From positions 30,852,447 through 30,916,446 of the forward strand of contig NC_083564.1 in NCBI RefSeq assembly GCF_019925205.1: DNA of 64,000 bases, read 5' to 3'. The first letter of the stretch is position 1; every line of letters starts with the position of its first letter. The translations under genes were made by a program, and so were the position numbers. The notes under the pieces were generated by a model. That model worked only from the letters and a program-made list of their open reading frames with translations, had not been told where the DNA came from and searched no databases. The stretch comes from Metopolophium dirhodum (Eukaryota; Arthropoda; Insecta; Hemiptera; Aphididae). Below, in pieces: positions 48,774 to 60,979 of the stretch.

Positions 48774-50204
48774 CTAATTTGTGCTTATGGAACATTTGGA
48801 ATATTTCTTAAATTATCAATTTATCATCAATATAATTTTTATACTATAGTATCAATTTTTTGTTCTGGTATTTCTGGTACACTTTGTAGGTATATATATT
48901 TATTATATACGTTTTGTGCCCAAAATATTCTTTTCAATTTAAAATATTGAATTATTCAAATATATAATAATACTAAAATTAAAAACTACCACGTTGACTA
49001 GCGAACAATACTCATAATGTATTATATTGTTATTGTCCGGTAGTTCCACCGTGGTTTACGAATTTTTAAACACCTTAGAAAATTACGTGTTTATAATAAT
49101 TATTGAGAATCATACGAATATGAATCACAAATTCGTATACAGCTAGAACGGTCAATTTTACCTGATAAAATAATGCCTTGTTGATATTTTGTACTACAAT
49201 TTTTGTATGCATCATTTTATTCTATATTATACACGACAAAATGAAAAGTGAGATATTTAAATATTCCTAACATTTGACCTCAAATATATAATATCTAATA
49301 ATTTAGATTTGTCGATTTTTAAATAAATTATGAGTGATCTGGGTGAATTATTTTCGGCGATTCAAATATCAAGAACATTATTTATATCATTAAATTTCTT
49401 ATCTATTCGTATTTGATATAAATATTTATTTATAACCGTAATTATAATACCTAATAATAATTAGTAAGGATCAAAATGCCGGAAAATTGATGAATATTAA
49501 AATAAAACATTTCCAAAAAAACTGAAGGTTTCGGGAAATTTAACAGAATTTTTGAAAAGTTCAAAAGTTGCATTTACGCTTAAAAATTAAAATAATCTAA
49601 GTAGGTATAAAAAAACTCAGTTAAAAATATATGTATAAACAAACCTGTCATTGTCATTTCCATTTGTATATCAATGTATTCAACTGTATTATATAACTAT
49701 TAATGTTTTCGACCAATAAGTACTTGATAATTTTAATTTTTTAGTTTCTGAGCGGAGCGATAAAATTTTCTAAATACTCGTTTTGAGCTGTTAAGTGACA
49801 TTTTCAATTTTCAATTTTATTTATAAATGTCAATAAAATGTTATTTGTTGGGTCAAAAAGCTATAACTTACTATAGTAAGGGTAAATCTTCTTTTTCAAT
49901 TCTATAGGAAAAAAAAATGTTTTTTTCATGAAATTTTACGATTTCTCCGGAAAATCCCAGTTTTTTTCCGGAAATAGCAAATGACACCAAATTTTCCCAA
50001 TTTGTATCCCTAATAATTAATAAGAAATAATAATTTAGGTACAGTCTATCAAAAACATGGATTTTCCAATGATCATAACCTTTTAGAGTTATCAGTTGCA
50101 GCTAATCTATATTATGTTCATAGGTCAGTCATTAAATCATGATACGCAATATATTATCCATATTATACTCGTTCTTGGGAAAATCCAGTCCGTCGACCTT
50201 AAAG

Positions 50205-50212
50205 TATATAAG
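50205..50212 (+). promoter_or_regulatory. TATA box of the secreted-protein gene
   Basis: TATATAAG lies 115 bases before the start codon, followed by GC-richer sequence (CAGCACGTCCGACGAACGATC) where initiation about 25-30 bases downstream would fall. The same box is kept in the left arm (complement near 44921-44928). Placement is by motif only. Confidence 0.5.
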
Positions 50213-50326
50213 ACAGCACGTCCGACGAACGATCACAGTAGCAACCTGAAGATTACTGACAGTATTCCATCGTCCGATAAACTCGTCTTGCGAAAAACAC
50301 TTCACGTTCACTAATCAACAATCAAC

Positions 50327-53300
50327 ATGAACCGTCTGGTAATTATTAAAATGTTTACCTACCTAAAAAAATTTGTAGTGATAGGCGAAGTGTAATATGT
50401 AGGTACTCCTAAATTCCTAACCATACTAGTACCAAGCAACCAAGCCTGTACCTATACGATTATTAGTGAAAAAACCTGAGTGCTATATTCAAAATATTAA
50501 TGATATGACACGAGTATTCTCGTTCATCGATAGTAATTTTAATGAATCAATAATCATACATTTTAATAATACACAAATATATTATGGTATATTTGAATAT
50601 TTTCTATTTAAATAATTATTGTATACTTTACAATATTACTAACCTGACCTATCACCAAATAGGTTTTTACTATTTTTTTATTTTTATATTGAATTATCTT
50701 TTTTGTGTACGATCCTAGAATTATATTATCCCGAACGTACACTTTTCACTTAACATTCTGTATTTCTGTCTATATTGTTATTTTGTGAAACCATTAAATA
50801 TGTGTCCTCACCGCAGGGCCTAAAATTGTATGCAGTAGCACACACATTGTGCAGTAGCTAATATTAAATGTGCAGCAGCAAATTTAAAAGTGTGCAGTAC
50901 TTATTTTCGGCTTTTATACATTTTTATCTGATTGATATTCAATATTGATTATTGAAAATTACTAATTAGCGTATTTTATTCGTTTAAAATCCTTAAAACT
51001 AAAAATAATACCGACTACACCATATTCTGGGCGACTTATAATATAATAAGTATAATAAGAAGCTTTTTCGTTTTTAATTTTAATATGTTTAGTCATATAG
51101 GTATCAAGGACTTTTATAGAAGATTGTCTATAACTAATTATAAATAAGTAGCAAAAACAATTATGCAATGAAGTTATATGTGGTATGTGCACTACTAGGT
51201 CTATGTTCATTATTTTGAAATATTTTAGTGTGGAATCAGGTTTGCAGTAGCAGAATATTTTAATTTTTGGCCCCGCCTCACCGTAATTGCCTATTTTATA
51301 CGTATAAACGTTACTCGCTGAACACAATAATTTAGGTACTTACCTTGTATAATTTTGAATTTTTGTTGTACGTCCAAAAATACAATATTTATTATATTAT
51401 ATATGTATAATATTTGATATTGATTACTATTCCTCATACTTACCTACATTTTACAAATATTACAATTTAAAAGTAAGTTAAAGAGCGTATAAGAAAAAAT
51501 ATAAAACTTTTGCCCTTTACAAATATTATTAATTTAAAAAAATAGTCAATAGGTACAAACACTACTCATCACTCTACAATAACAATAATAATAACTTAAT
51601 ATAAATATCAATACAATTTTATTCGTTGCGTCAAAAGTCTTGAAAATATAATGCAAGGCTCCTCACACATTGTTAAAATATTAAAAAAACATCGTGGATC
51701 GTGATTACAGTAACTCTGTGTGTGCCCATAAGATAGACTGCCCATAAGATATTTGGTATTGAGGTGGTTTTTTGGCTGGATAAGGTTTTACGACAATTAC
51801 TTTGGTGTGCCATGGGAGTTTAATTTTTTATAAGTCCAAGTTGTTGATGACTTTTTTTTTAGATCGATAAAAAAGAGAGGCAAATGTGATTTATCGGAAA
51901 AGCGCTTAATATTATGAACGTGGATGCGGATATGATGTCCCAACTCGTTGAGAGAGCGGAAATAATGTCTCGAAGTAGATTACGAATACCACCCGTGTTT
52001 TTCAGAAAAATAAACTCCAAGGAAATTTTTTAAAGACAGTCGACAAGGCCCTAAGGATAATAAAATAATATTATTGTTTTTATTTGAATATTACAATCAT
52101 TTTGGTTTTTATCAATGCGGAAATGGTTTTTTCGCTCTAATTGTTTAAAAAGTATAACCACCTCGTTTATGATGTTTGGTATTGGTACACAGTGATTTAT
52201 TTTCATTTACTTATATATTTTGAGTAAGCAACGTATAAACTGATGTCGCTGAATTATATACTTACTCTAAATACGTACCTATATAGATATCAGTACACCA
52301 GTACACCTATTATGTGATTTAAATAATTTACTATAATATATTTCATAACGTATAAGTACAACTATTGACTATATTTATAGACTAATAAATTTGTGATATA
52401 AATGCATTTTTCTCTCTCTTCTAGTCAATAATATTGGCAATTGCCTTTGTCAGTTACTCACTGGGTGCACCGCAAAACATTTCTGAATCGCAAAATGGAG
52501 ACCAAAATCATGGCTTAGAGCACGGCAGCGGCCAAGGACTTGAGAAGTAAGTAGGACTCCTTCAAAGTACACGACATTTTTATAAAATATCTGCTTTATA
52601 TCCGTACATTTATATAATGTTTATTCTCCTATTCATACACCAAAGTATTACTTATTACTACTTACTACTTATTTTATAAACTATATTTTCGTTATTTTTA
52701 ATTCTATATCATATATTAATGACCTCAGTGAATAATAATACCGTCAATTGTCTAAAAATTCACTTATTGAACTCAAATTATTGTTGTCTACAAATCGCAA
52801 TATAACTAACAATTATTAATTAAAAAGAATTTAATTCTTTATATTTTATATCATATTAAAAAAATGTTTTTCTTTTTTTGGGGGGTTGGGAACAAACAAT
52901 AATAGCCTGTGCGCCCGAAATACTTCGCTACACACCGACTCTATAACTGTATACGTATAAGTGACGTGCAGTTTTAATATGCTGTAGTTCACTCGATACA
53001 CGGTAGTGTTCTGGATGTGAAATAGTATCTTAAGTTAGAGTAGATGTTAGAAATCATCACCATAAGCACATTCTCTACTCTCAATAAACAATAATTTATT
53101 GAACAAGTAAAATATATACTATTCTTAATTATATTTTATCGAGTATAGATCAAGTGATATGTAGATAATGATTTGTAGTCAATTAGTGAATATTTAGACG
53201 ACTAACAGTATCATTAATGTAATTAATAGATCATAGGTATAGAATTAAAAAAAAAAAAATACATGTAAGCGTATACAATATAGAATACGAAATAAATATA

Positions 53301-53725
53301 CGAGATATCCCTTATACATAATTAATATCAAAATAATAGTCTTCTAAAAAAACACTATTTTATTGGATTATATTGTTCAATTCAATTCTGCTATTAAAAA
53401 TATGTCCATATACCTTATAGAAAATAATAATTGATCTTCTTGTAAAAATATAATAAATAGACAGGACAGATTTGAAAGCGGAAATGTAAACGTTGATACA
53501 TCCACATCAGATCCCAGCGAAATAGGGGTTTTTGGACTAAAATCCAAAATCAAAACTCCTGGTGGTGGAAAACAGGGGAACGGAAAGCCCAACCCTACCA
53601 AAACCCCAGAAGGAATATTCCGTACTGCAGCATGTGCTACAATGTGTACAGTATCTTGTATTTCGGGAGAGAATACTGATGCATGTCTGAAGTGTATAAG
53701 TAGATGTTCAAAAAAAAAACAATAA
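50327..53725 (+). CDS. Secreted six-cysteine protein of 132 residues, family unrecognised
   Basis: Three coding exons, 50327-50338 (only four codons), 52425-52546 and 53461-53725, join in frame through CTG|GTAATT, TTCTAG|TCA, GAGAA|GTAAGT and AAATAG|ACAG. The product starts MNRLSIILAIAFVSYSLGA, a clear signal peptide with cleavage expected near residue 19. It continues with a polar His/Gly/Gln-rich stretch with one NIS sequon, and a basic Gly/Lys/Pro region (TPGGGKQGNGKPNPTKT). The C-terminal domain has six cysteines at 103, 107, 111, 120, 123 and 127 (C-x3-C-x3-C-x8-C-x2-C-x3-C), then KKKQ. Signal peptide, short size, tiny first exon and cysteine motif are what one sees in aphid salivary or bacteriocyte-secreted peptides; that role is inference. 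AATAAA follows at 53777. Intron 1 (2.1 kb) contains a MITE. The inverted left-arm copy is broken. Confidence 0.8.
50814..51275. mobile_element. hAT-type MITE, right-arm copy, in intron 1 of the secreted-protein gene
   Basis: The ends are CAGGGCCTAAAATT and AATTTTTGGCCCCG, with CCTCACCG at 50806-50813 and 51276-51283 as an exact 8-bp target duplication. It is the mirror of 43853-44316. The ~120-residue minus frame across it has no transposase motif. Confidence 0.88.
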
Positions 53726-53776
53726 GATTTGATATAAGTAGTTAAATTGTAAAATTTATATATATTTAGTATTTTG

Positions 53777-53782
53777 AATAAA
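53777..53782 (+). terminator. Polyadenylation signal of the secreted-protein gene
   Basis: AATAAA, 52 bases after the stop codon, in AT-rich sequence. Assigned by motif and position only. Confidence 0.5.
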
Positions 53783-54348
53783 ATTTTTGTGAATTATTTT
53801 GTTTACGAAGAATGCAATTTTAAGCAATTATATTGTAGAAATCATTTTAACTTGTACAAAAATGTATGAAAATGTAATAATGTTATTTTAAATATAAAAA
53901 TGCTATATTTTACATAACATATGTTTTTCTTACGCCTGTTTTGGCCATACATTTATGCTATTCATTAAAGCACAAGACAGGACCGAGTGGACCGTATCAA
54001 TTATCATAGTTGCACTTACAGCTGCTCATCTTCATACCCTTTGTATATGCTGACGACTGCTGTGCTGTTCCAGGTTGTCCACGATCCAAAGTATTCGGTG
54101 CATACTTAGGTGACCAAGGTGAACTTTAATTAATTTAACTCGAGGTGACTTACAGGTGGTAGGTAGTATTATCTCATCTTCCAACCTGAGGTAGATAATT
54201 GGCCATGAATGGAGCATGATTTAAGATAGTTTGGCGGGGCGCACAAAAAGGTTTTATCTGGTGTTCATGACTTGTTATATATGCGGTAGTCAGGTAGTCT
54301 TCCGGTGTCACGACTGGCTAGGAGTTGGCGACGCTGTTCGCCGTTTAG

Positions 54349-54534
54349 TCGTCACTACCCGAGCCAGTTGGGTCGAAACACAAAAGTATAGTTAATAATA
54401 AAAAAAGTAAGAAGCGTCGCCGTGCTAGATATACAAATAAAACTCGAATCAACCAAGTTAAGAAAGCTATAACAAAGTACAATGCAATCAAACACCAAGA
54501 AACTTTAGGGTTTCCGACTAAAATTAATATTTAA
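54349..54534 (+). other. Short basic reading frame, palindrome copy (right)
   Basis: Same 61-codon frame as 40622-40807, preceded by GCCGTTTAG and ending in TAA. Rich in Lys/Arg (KKSKKRRRARY), then NKTRINQVKKAITKYN. It could be the last exon of a small nuclear-type protein or part of an old repeat. No upstream exon recognised. It lies 0.6 kb downstream of the secreted-protein gene, on the same strand. Confidence 0.3.
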
Positions 54535-56582
54535 ATGGTAAATTAAGAAATTATCTGGTCTAGCATATAATCCCACAATTGATTATAAAAATAACATTGG
54601 CACTATGAACCAAGTCAAAATAATACTAATTTTCAGGTGGTTATTCACGCTGATAGAAAACCTGCTGATGTAGCTTTAGTTATAGTTGGGACATTTTGTA
54701 ATAAGATTGTTGTCATACATTATTATTTTTTATTTTATACCTATGTAATTTGAAAATTTTCGAGAATTCGATGAATTTTATTCTAATTTAAACTTAAGAT
54801 GTATATAAAAAACAGATTTGTGTAAATAATATTTTGAAAAAAGTTTGTAACGTTCCAAATTAATTAATTTAAAAAATATTAATATTTTAAAAAATTCTAA
54901 AATATAAACTAGATACTTGACTCAGAAAAATATTTTTACCTTCTAAAATTTTTTTATAAATCTAAAATTTGATAATTTAATAGAATATTTATCATAAGAA
55001 TCTCTACCTTCATAAAAAAAAAAAAGGTGGACAAGTGGGTGTCGCTCTGCTGTACAGAAGTTTACAAACAGGTCACTGTAACGGATGGTGTTAAATTTGA
55101 ATTCAATGATATAATATCATTGTATAAGAAAAACAATCCTGATCGAAAATGGTCAGTCAGCCTATGATATTACTAAGTATATTTGATGATAATATTGTGA
55201 ATACATTAATTTATATATTTACCTATTTACGTGAAACCTTGTTTTAAATTTTCAATAAATTTTATAAATTTGTAACTACAAAATAATTAATAAATTTTAA
55301 ATTTGATAATTTTGTTAAAATTTTAACTTTAAATGCTTATAAATCTTTACGCAAAATCTGTTTTCGAGAAAATCGATTTTTGTTTTTCGTTAATAACTCT
55401 AAAACAAATGACCGTAGGGACATGACATTTTGACTGAATATTTATATTAGCATTTTCTATACATCATAGAATTTTGAAAATATTTTGACTTTTTTTGAGC
55501 TGTTTACGGACTTTGTCAGTTTTAAATTTTTTTAGTTTTTTTTCTATGGATGTCAGTGAAATTTTATTTGTTGGGTAAAAAAGTTTGAAAATTTAATAGA
55601 AGGCTCCTGGTTATTGTTTCAAAGGCAGATGAAAAAAATTAAAAATCCTTAGTCACAGTTTTTATTTATAAGCATTTAAAGTTCAAATTTTGACAAAATA
55701 CTGAAAAATCACGAAAATTAGCAAATTATTTTGAGTTGAGAATTCATAAAAATTTTTCTTTTTAAATCTAAAATTTTAATATGTAACATAAGATTACTCA
55801 TAAGTTTGTCTACCTTTATCAAAAAAAAAAAATGTCTACAAGAAACTTAAATTAAATGTTTATGAGCGTCTGAAATTTATATTTTTACAACATTTGATAT
55901 TCACTCGATTTCTCATGTGACAATTTACTTATTTTATTTTAATTAATAAACGAATGACTGTAGATACTTGAAAATTTCACTGAATGTTTATTTTAGCATT
56001 TTCTATACACTATAAAATTTTGAAAATATTTTGACTCTTTTTGAGCTGTTTACGTACATTGTCATTGAATTCAAATTTAACTAATACAGATTACAGTGAC
56101 TTACTCAATGACTAGGTACACTCAACTCCAGCTACAGTCCAGAGCTACTGGAGTTACCTACTTCCCCATTTTTGTTTAATTCTCTGTGTATCTTTAATAC
56201 ATTTTATATTTTTTAATTTTTTTATATTTATTTTCATTATTTTAATAAAGTGTCATAAAAGTTTTTTTCAGCTGTTTTGTTCTTTTTCAGTTGTTTCATT
56301 ATTAATGTATACGTTAAGAATTTTATATAATTGCCGTGTTTGCGAACATAATGGTGTGTGCCATAAATTTATTTTACGTATTAGTTTTAGTGATATTGAG
56401 AAAAATGAAAAAATAATATGTTTAATAACCTTGATTATCCAAAGGTTAAATTAATTGACGTATTGTTAACTATAACTCAAGAAACTTGATATTTATTTAT
56501 TTACAAAATTGTTTACTATTTAAAACTATTTAATGGTTTTCCTTGAGTTGTATTCATATTTTACTATTTATATTTATATAAT

Positions 56583-56938
56583 GAACTTTATTTAATTTAA
56601 CTCGAGGTGACTTACAGGTGGTAGGTAGTATTATCTCATCTTCCAACCTGAGTAGATAATTGGCCATGAATGGAGTATGATTTAAGATAGTTTGGCGGGG
56701 CGCACAAAAAGGTTTTATCTGGTGATCATGACTTGATATTTATACGGTAGTCAGGTAGTCTGCCGGTGTCGCGACTGACTAGGAGTTGGCGACGCTGTCC
56801 GCCGTTTAGTCGTCACTACCCGAGCCAGTTGGGTCGAAACACAAAAGTATAGTTAATAATGAAAATAATAATAAAAAAAGTAAGAAGCGTCGCCGTGCTA
56901 GATATACAAATAAAACTCGAATCAACCAAGTTAAGAAA
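56583..56938 (+). repeat. Third, partial copy of arm sequence adjoining the palindrome
   Basis: A direct repeat of 54121-54466, from GAACTTTA through CTCGAGGTGACTTACAGG and AACCAAGTTAAGAAA. It starts at the base after the right arm ends. The basic reading frame is kept: a 12-base insertion (GAAAATAATAAT) adds four codons without a shift. Other differences from the arm copies are scattered substitutions and one- or two-base changes. Confidence 0.85.
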
Positions 56939-57560
56939 ACTATTTAAAATATTTATTTCATTAAACAAGGATAATTCAAATAAATTAAACTAGAGTTACA
57001 TTACTGAATAAAAAAATTTGGAAAAAATGTACAGAAGAAAAATACATTGCAAAGTTCAAACTAAAATGCCCAGAATATTAAATAGAAAAAACTATTTAAA
57101 ATATTTATTTCATTAAACAAGGATTATTCAAATAAATTAAACTAGAGTTACATTACTGAATAAAAAAATTTGGAAAAAATGTACAGAAGAAAAATACATT
57201 GCAAAGTTCAAACTAAAATGCCCAGAATATTAAACAGAAAAAACTATTTAAAATATTTATTTCATTAAACAAGGATTATTCAAATGGTACCAGATTGTCA
57301 ATGTTTAAAAAATTTGGCTAGAGGTTATATCATAAAAAAAAAATTGAAGGAGGGTGTTGGCGCCCGCAGGCAAATGCATTTTAGGAAACCAAAAAAAAAT
57401 TTTGAAAACATTTAACTGTAGGAATACTCATTACAATGTACAAACTAAAATGCCCAGAATTTTAAACAGAAAAAACTATTCAAAGTATTTAGTTCATTAA
57501 AGAATGGTTATCCATAGGGCACCAAGTTATTAATTTTCAAGTCAATACAAAATATTCAAC
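56939..57560. repeat. Tandem satellite, ~152-bp near-identical units then diverged ones
   Basis: AAAACTATTTAAAATATTTA at ~56936, 57088 and 57240 marks a period of about 152 bp. The first two units are almost identical. Later units (to ~57560) drift toward the longer form with GCGCCCGCAGGCAAATGCAT seen at 28-29 kb. It begins exactly where the partial arm copy ends. Confidence 0.8.
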
Positions 57561-58065
57561 TAGAGTTACATTACTAAAAAGAAAAAATTGAAGGAGAGTG
57601 TTGGCGCCGGCTTGTCAGTGCTTAAAAAATCTATATAGAAAGATTTAGATAGGAATTATATAACAGAAAAAAATTCTCTGAAGACTTACAAATTTGAAAA
57701 TATTCATATTAAAAATCAATTGAATTAAATTTATGAAAAAAAATTGAAAGGGAAACGTGGGCTACCGCAGGCAAACGCATTTTAAGAAGCAGATAAAAAA
57801 TTTTAAAAAAATCATATGGCATTAAGTTGTTAATGTTTTAAAAAAAGATATATATAAAAGAATCAAAAAAAGTTAAATATATAAAAAAAATTGCCATTTA
57901 TCTGTTTTTAGTGCATACATGCAGGCAAATATTTAACACTTTTTCATTGCATTAAATTCACAGCCCTGCTAATTACTTTTACTTCCAATCATAATACCTA
58001 CCACAGTTAATGTTAAATGTCAAATTGTCAACAATCAACTGCTTCTTCAATTTGATAACACTAAG
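57561..58065. other. Degenerate satellite-like DNA, no gene
   Basis: Further fragments of the satellite (GCAGGCAAACGCATTTTA at 57768 and GCAGGCAAAT at 57921) in AT-rich sequence. Nothing coding. Confidence 0.45.
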
Positions 58066-58196
58066 AGGATGTCAGATTTTTAGCGCACCATTTATTTCTC
58101 TCTCTGACCCAATCATTTTAGTGTTTTCTTAATCGTACATTTGGTATGCTACGCGTGGGTCGAAGATGGAAAACAAATAGTGCACTGACATCCCAA
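58066..58196. mobile_element. Short foldback element with GGATGTCAG ends
   Basis: The left GGATGTCAGATTTTTAGCGC and right end (reverse complement GGGATGTCAGTGCACTATTT) are diverged inverted repeats about 30 bp long. No coding content and no clear duplication. Confidence 0.45.
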
Positions 58197-58238
58197 CCGG
58201 CAACAAGTTTACACGAGTGAGCTGGGTATGGCTCCATC

Positions 58239-58422
58239 ATAGATAATAAAGATATGGATAGGACATAATGGTCTTATCAGCGGTCTTCGAGGGGAACAAT
58301 AAATTGAGGCTCCTTTATATCGACTATATCAATATAAAGGAGCCTCAATTTCCTTCCCCTCCGGGACGCGGCCTCAAATGTATTTAACATAGGCGTGGAC
58401 TATCCATATCTTTATTATCTAT
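58239..58422. repeat. Foldback with two perfect nested stems
   Basis: The outer stem of 22 bp is ATAGATAATAAAGATATGGA onward at 58239-58260 with its exact complement at 58401-58422. The inner stem of 20 bp is AAATTGAGGCTCCTTTATAT at 58301-58320 with its complement at 58332-58351, around an 11-base loop. A MITE-like or structured foldback; family unknown. Confidence 0.8.
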
Positions 58423-58599
58423 GGGCTTCATTCATAGCATGGATTAAGGTGTCAACAATCAAAGGATCAACTTGATAATCAAACACTTCAGTTCGGCAAC
58501 CTGCAACTCAGGATCTTTTTATTCAAAGTGTCCTAATGAGTCATAAGAAGGTTAGTTAGGTAAACCTATGGTTAGTTGAAGCCAAAGAGTCAATAGGGC

Positions 58600-59110
58600 C
58601 TTTGCAATTCAAGATCTTTTCCTACGTATTCGGCATTGTTAACATAACTATTCTACCTTTACACTTTTTCTTCCCCCGTCTCTCACAGCTATATACAGGT
58701 TCAGCCACTCTCATTCCACACCTCCATATGATCGGTATTCTGTCTATCCATCTCTTCTTCAGTCTTCTCGTCCATCATTTCTCCCGTAAATTAACTTCTA
58801 TAGAGTGGTTATCTCTTATCATACAGTGACCGAACAACCTAAACCTATTCTCTCTTGTTTTCACTACAATATGTACACTACCCTACACTGCCCTTAATTA
58901 ATTAATTTCTTATTCTATCCTCTTTTGTACCTTAACACCTTACTTATTATTCTCATATCTGCTACTCTCACTCCACTTACCTACCCTAACCTTACATTTC
59001 TTTTTCATCTTTTCCTTTCATACACCAAACATTCTGAAATCCTGTTGACCCATTTCCTTATCTTTGCCATATCACACACTGCCTAATTCCTATTCACTCA
59101 GTCTCTAGTT
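58600..59110 (-). pseudogene. Decayed 3' part of a non-LTR retrotransposon
   Basis: Minus-strand reading shows a broken block TRENRFRLFGHCM followed by EKMMDEKTEEEMDR. It resembles the ENRLRWFGHV-type region near the C-terminus of LINE reverse transcriptases. Frames are closed by many stops. The segment is GC-richer than its neighbours and strand-biased (pyrimidine-rich on plus). Confidence 0.45.
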
Positions 59111-59690
59111 ACCTACAAGTCATCGTACTTGATTATCGGTGAAAATATTTAAATATCATTGAGCGAATTCCCTACTCGAAAGAATTGCTTAAAAAAATAT
59201 CATACCTCACCAATTTTCTAATTTTGAACACGATTTTATTGATATAATAGTGTTATACCAGTATAGTTACAATACAAATATTGAAAATTTTCGGGCAATA
59301 TAACCCCTGATCAATTAACTATAATAAAAAAAAACCTACTGAGAAATAAGAAAATATATACCCCGTGACGGAATCAAAATATGCTACGAGACTTAGTCTT
59401 CGAAACACTGAAACGTTCACACATTTCAATCTACTTATGATATATTATTCCCAGTTTGAAAATGTTCACTGACGAATACCATTTCTGAAATAACACGCAT
59501 CTTAAAGTAAAATGTTCTACAATATTCTAATGACCTATGCGTTACAGTCTACAGATATATAAACCTACCAATAAATACCTAATATTAATTTTTATTACAC
59601 AGAATTTGTATTTTTAAATGTTGTATTCAAGGATTTATTAGTTTTATTTTTATACCTAACAAAAATTACATTTATTCACAAGTCAGTTAT
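59111..59690. other. AT-rich intergenic DNA, nothing recognised
   Basis: No coding resemblance, inverted repeat or tandem repeat was found on reading. Confidence 0.35.
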
Positions 59691-59699
59691 CAACTAGAA

Positions 59700-60005
59700 C
59701 TCGACTACGAGTAAGACAGCGTTTGGATTGTTCGGACTGGCGTATAATTTATTATTATTATACATTGCGCCTTTGGCAGGCAGTAGTAAACGTATATGCT
59801 TCTACGTTACTTAGTTAACAGATTTTCCGTGACAATAAATATTTAATTCAAGTCTAAAAAGTAAATGTAAGACCAAAATAATATAAAAACAAACTTACGC
59901 ATAAACATCGACTCTTCCAGTGAAACCTAGCTGTACTGCAGCACACGCTGTCGTCGAAGAAACAGCTATCTTCATCCGTCTACATCTCGCTCCATCTCCA
60001 TCTCT
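59700..60005 (-). repeat. Dispersed exon-like module, copy 2 (uninterrupted)
   Basis: On the minus strand: ATGAAGATAGCTGTTTC at ~59974, an open frame through LGFTGRVDVYA, then TATGC|GTAAGTTTG (donor at ~59898), TTTTTAGACTTGAATTAAAT and AACGTAGAAGCATATACG. At ~59790 it has the sequence AAACGTATATGCTTC where copy 1 carries the mariner-type insertion. Whether it is transcribed is unknown. Confidence 0.6.
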
Positions 60006-60979
60006 CTCTACATCTCGCTAATTGAAACTTATCTAGTATACAATACTAGTATCTTATCTTTATGATCTGTAATATATTCTGGTGTTCGATGAAAAAGATT
60101 GAAATAAGATAAAAATACATATATTTTTGGTTTTGAATATGAAAGCTGTGAGATGATCGATATGAATTTTGTGAGAAATCTAGAGGTACTAGAAAACTGA
60201 GACGAGTGTGTTGAATGAAATAAATTAAAAAATTGATTAAAACAACAATCGCTTAAAAATTAATTTAATTCAAATAATGAGATGGACCTTATTAGATCAT
60301 TTAAATTTTCCAGAACAAGCCCCCAGTTGCTGGTCGCATGCCAATTTTAACCATATACTAGACCACAAGTTTATAGACAATCTATAATGCATTCTGCTGC
60401 CGGTGGCCCTAAACACTGTTGGGGAAATTATATTTCTTTAGTAATTAAATTACGATACGAATTATAAGTTATGTAGGTACTTGTCCAATACTCGACTACC
60501 AGAATTTAAATTAAAGAATGTGATATACCTAGGTAACATATCGATCGATTCTAAAACAGAAACCTAACCTATAGGTACAAATAATATCACAATATCAAAT
60601 AGTGAAATGTGAAAATTTGAAGAAAATTTCCTATATGTATATCCCGTAAAACCCCTAAAATAAAACGTACGTTTGAGGTGTTCTCTTAAAACCCAAATAT
60701 TTAATGCCCGTATCCCGTATGCATAGAAAATGTATGTTTCACATTAAAGAAAACTAAAACTATCGTGACGGAATTGAATTACGAAGAACGTATAAAACAA
60801 AAATAATCGTCACCAAGTGATAGGTATAATCTGAATTTTAATAAAAAAATTTAAGGTATTTTTCATAATATCCTAATTTTTGTACACCTATAACAACTGG
60901 ATTTTAAAAAACTACTCTACGTCTAGCGGGTATATAAGTTTGTCTGACATTAGGTCTACCGCGTCAATAGAGTAGTAGG
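60006..60979. other. Intergenic AT-rich DNA, nothing recognised
   Basis: No gene or repeat family recognised. A TATA-rich, purine-pyrimidine mixed sequence. Confidence 0.35.

Larger units (their letters stand above)
47897..56582 (-). repeat. Right arm of the ~18-kb palindrome
   Basis: The inverted partner of 38575-47255, starting TTATGAGTATTTTAAG and ending CTATTTATATTTATATAAT. It holds the intact secreted-protein gene. Its outer end is followed without a gap by a second partial copy of arm sequence (56583-56938). Confidence 0.92.

Noticed and set aside
58602..58829. 75-codon plus-strand frame
   Set aside because: It is the antisense of the decayed LINE fragment read on the minus strand.
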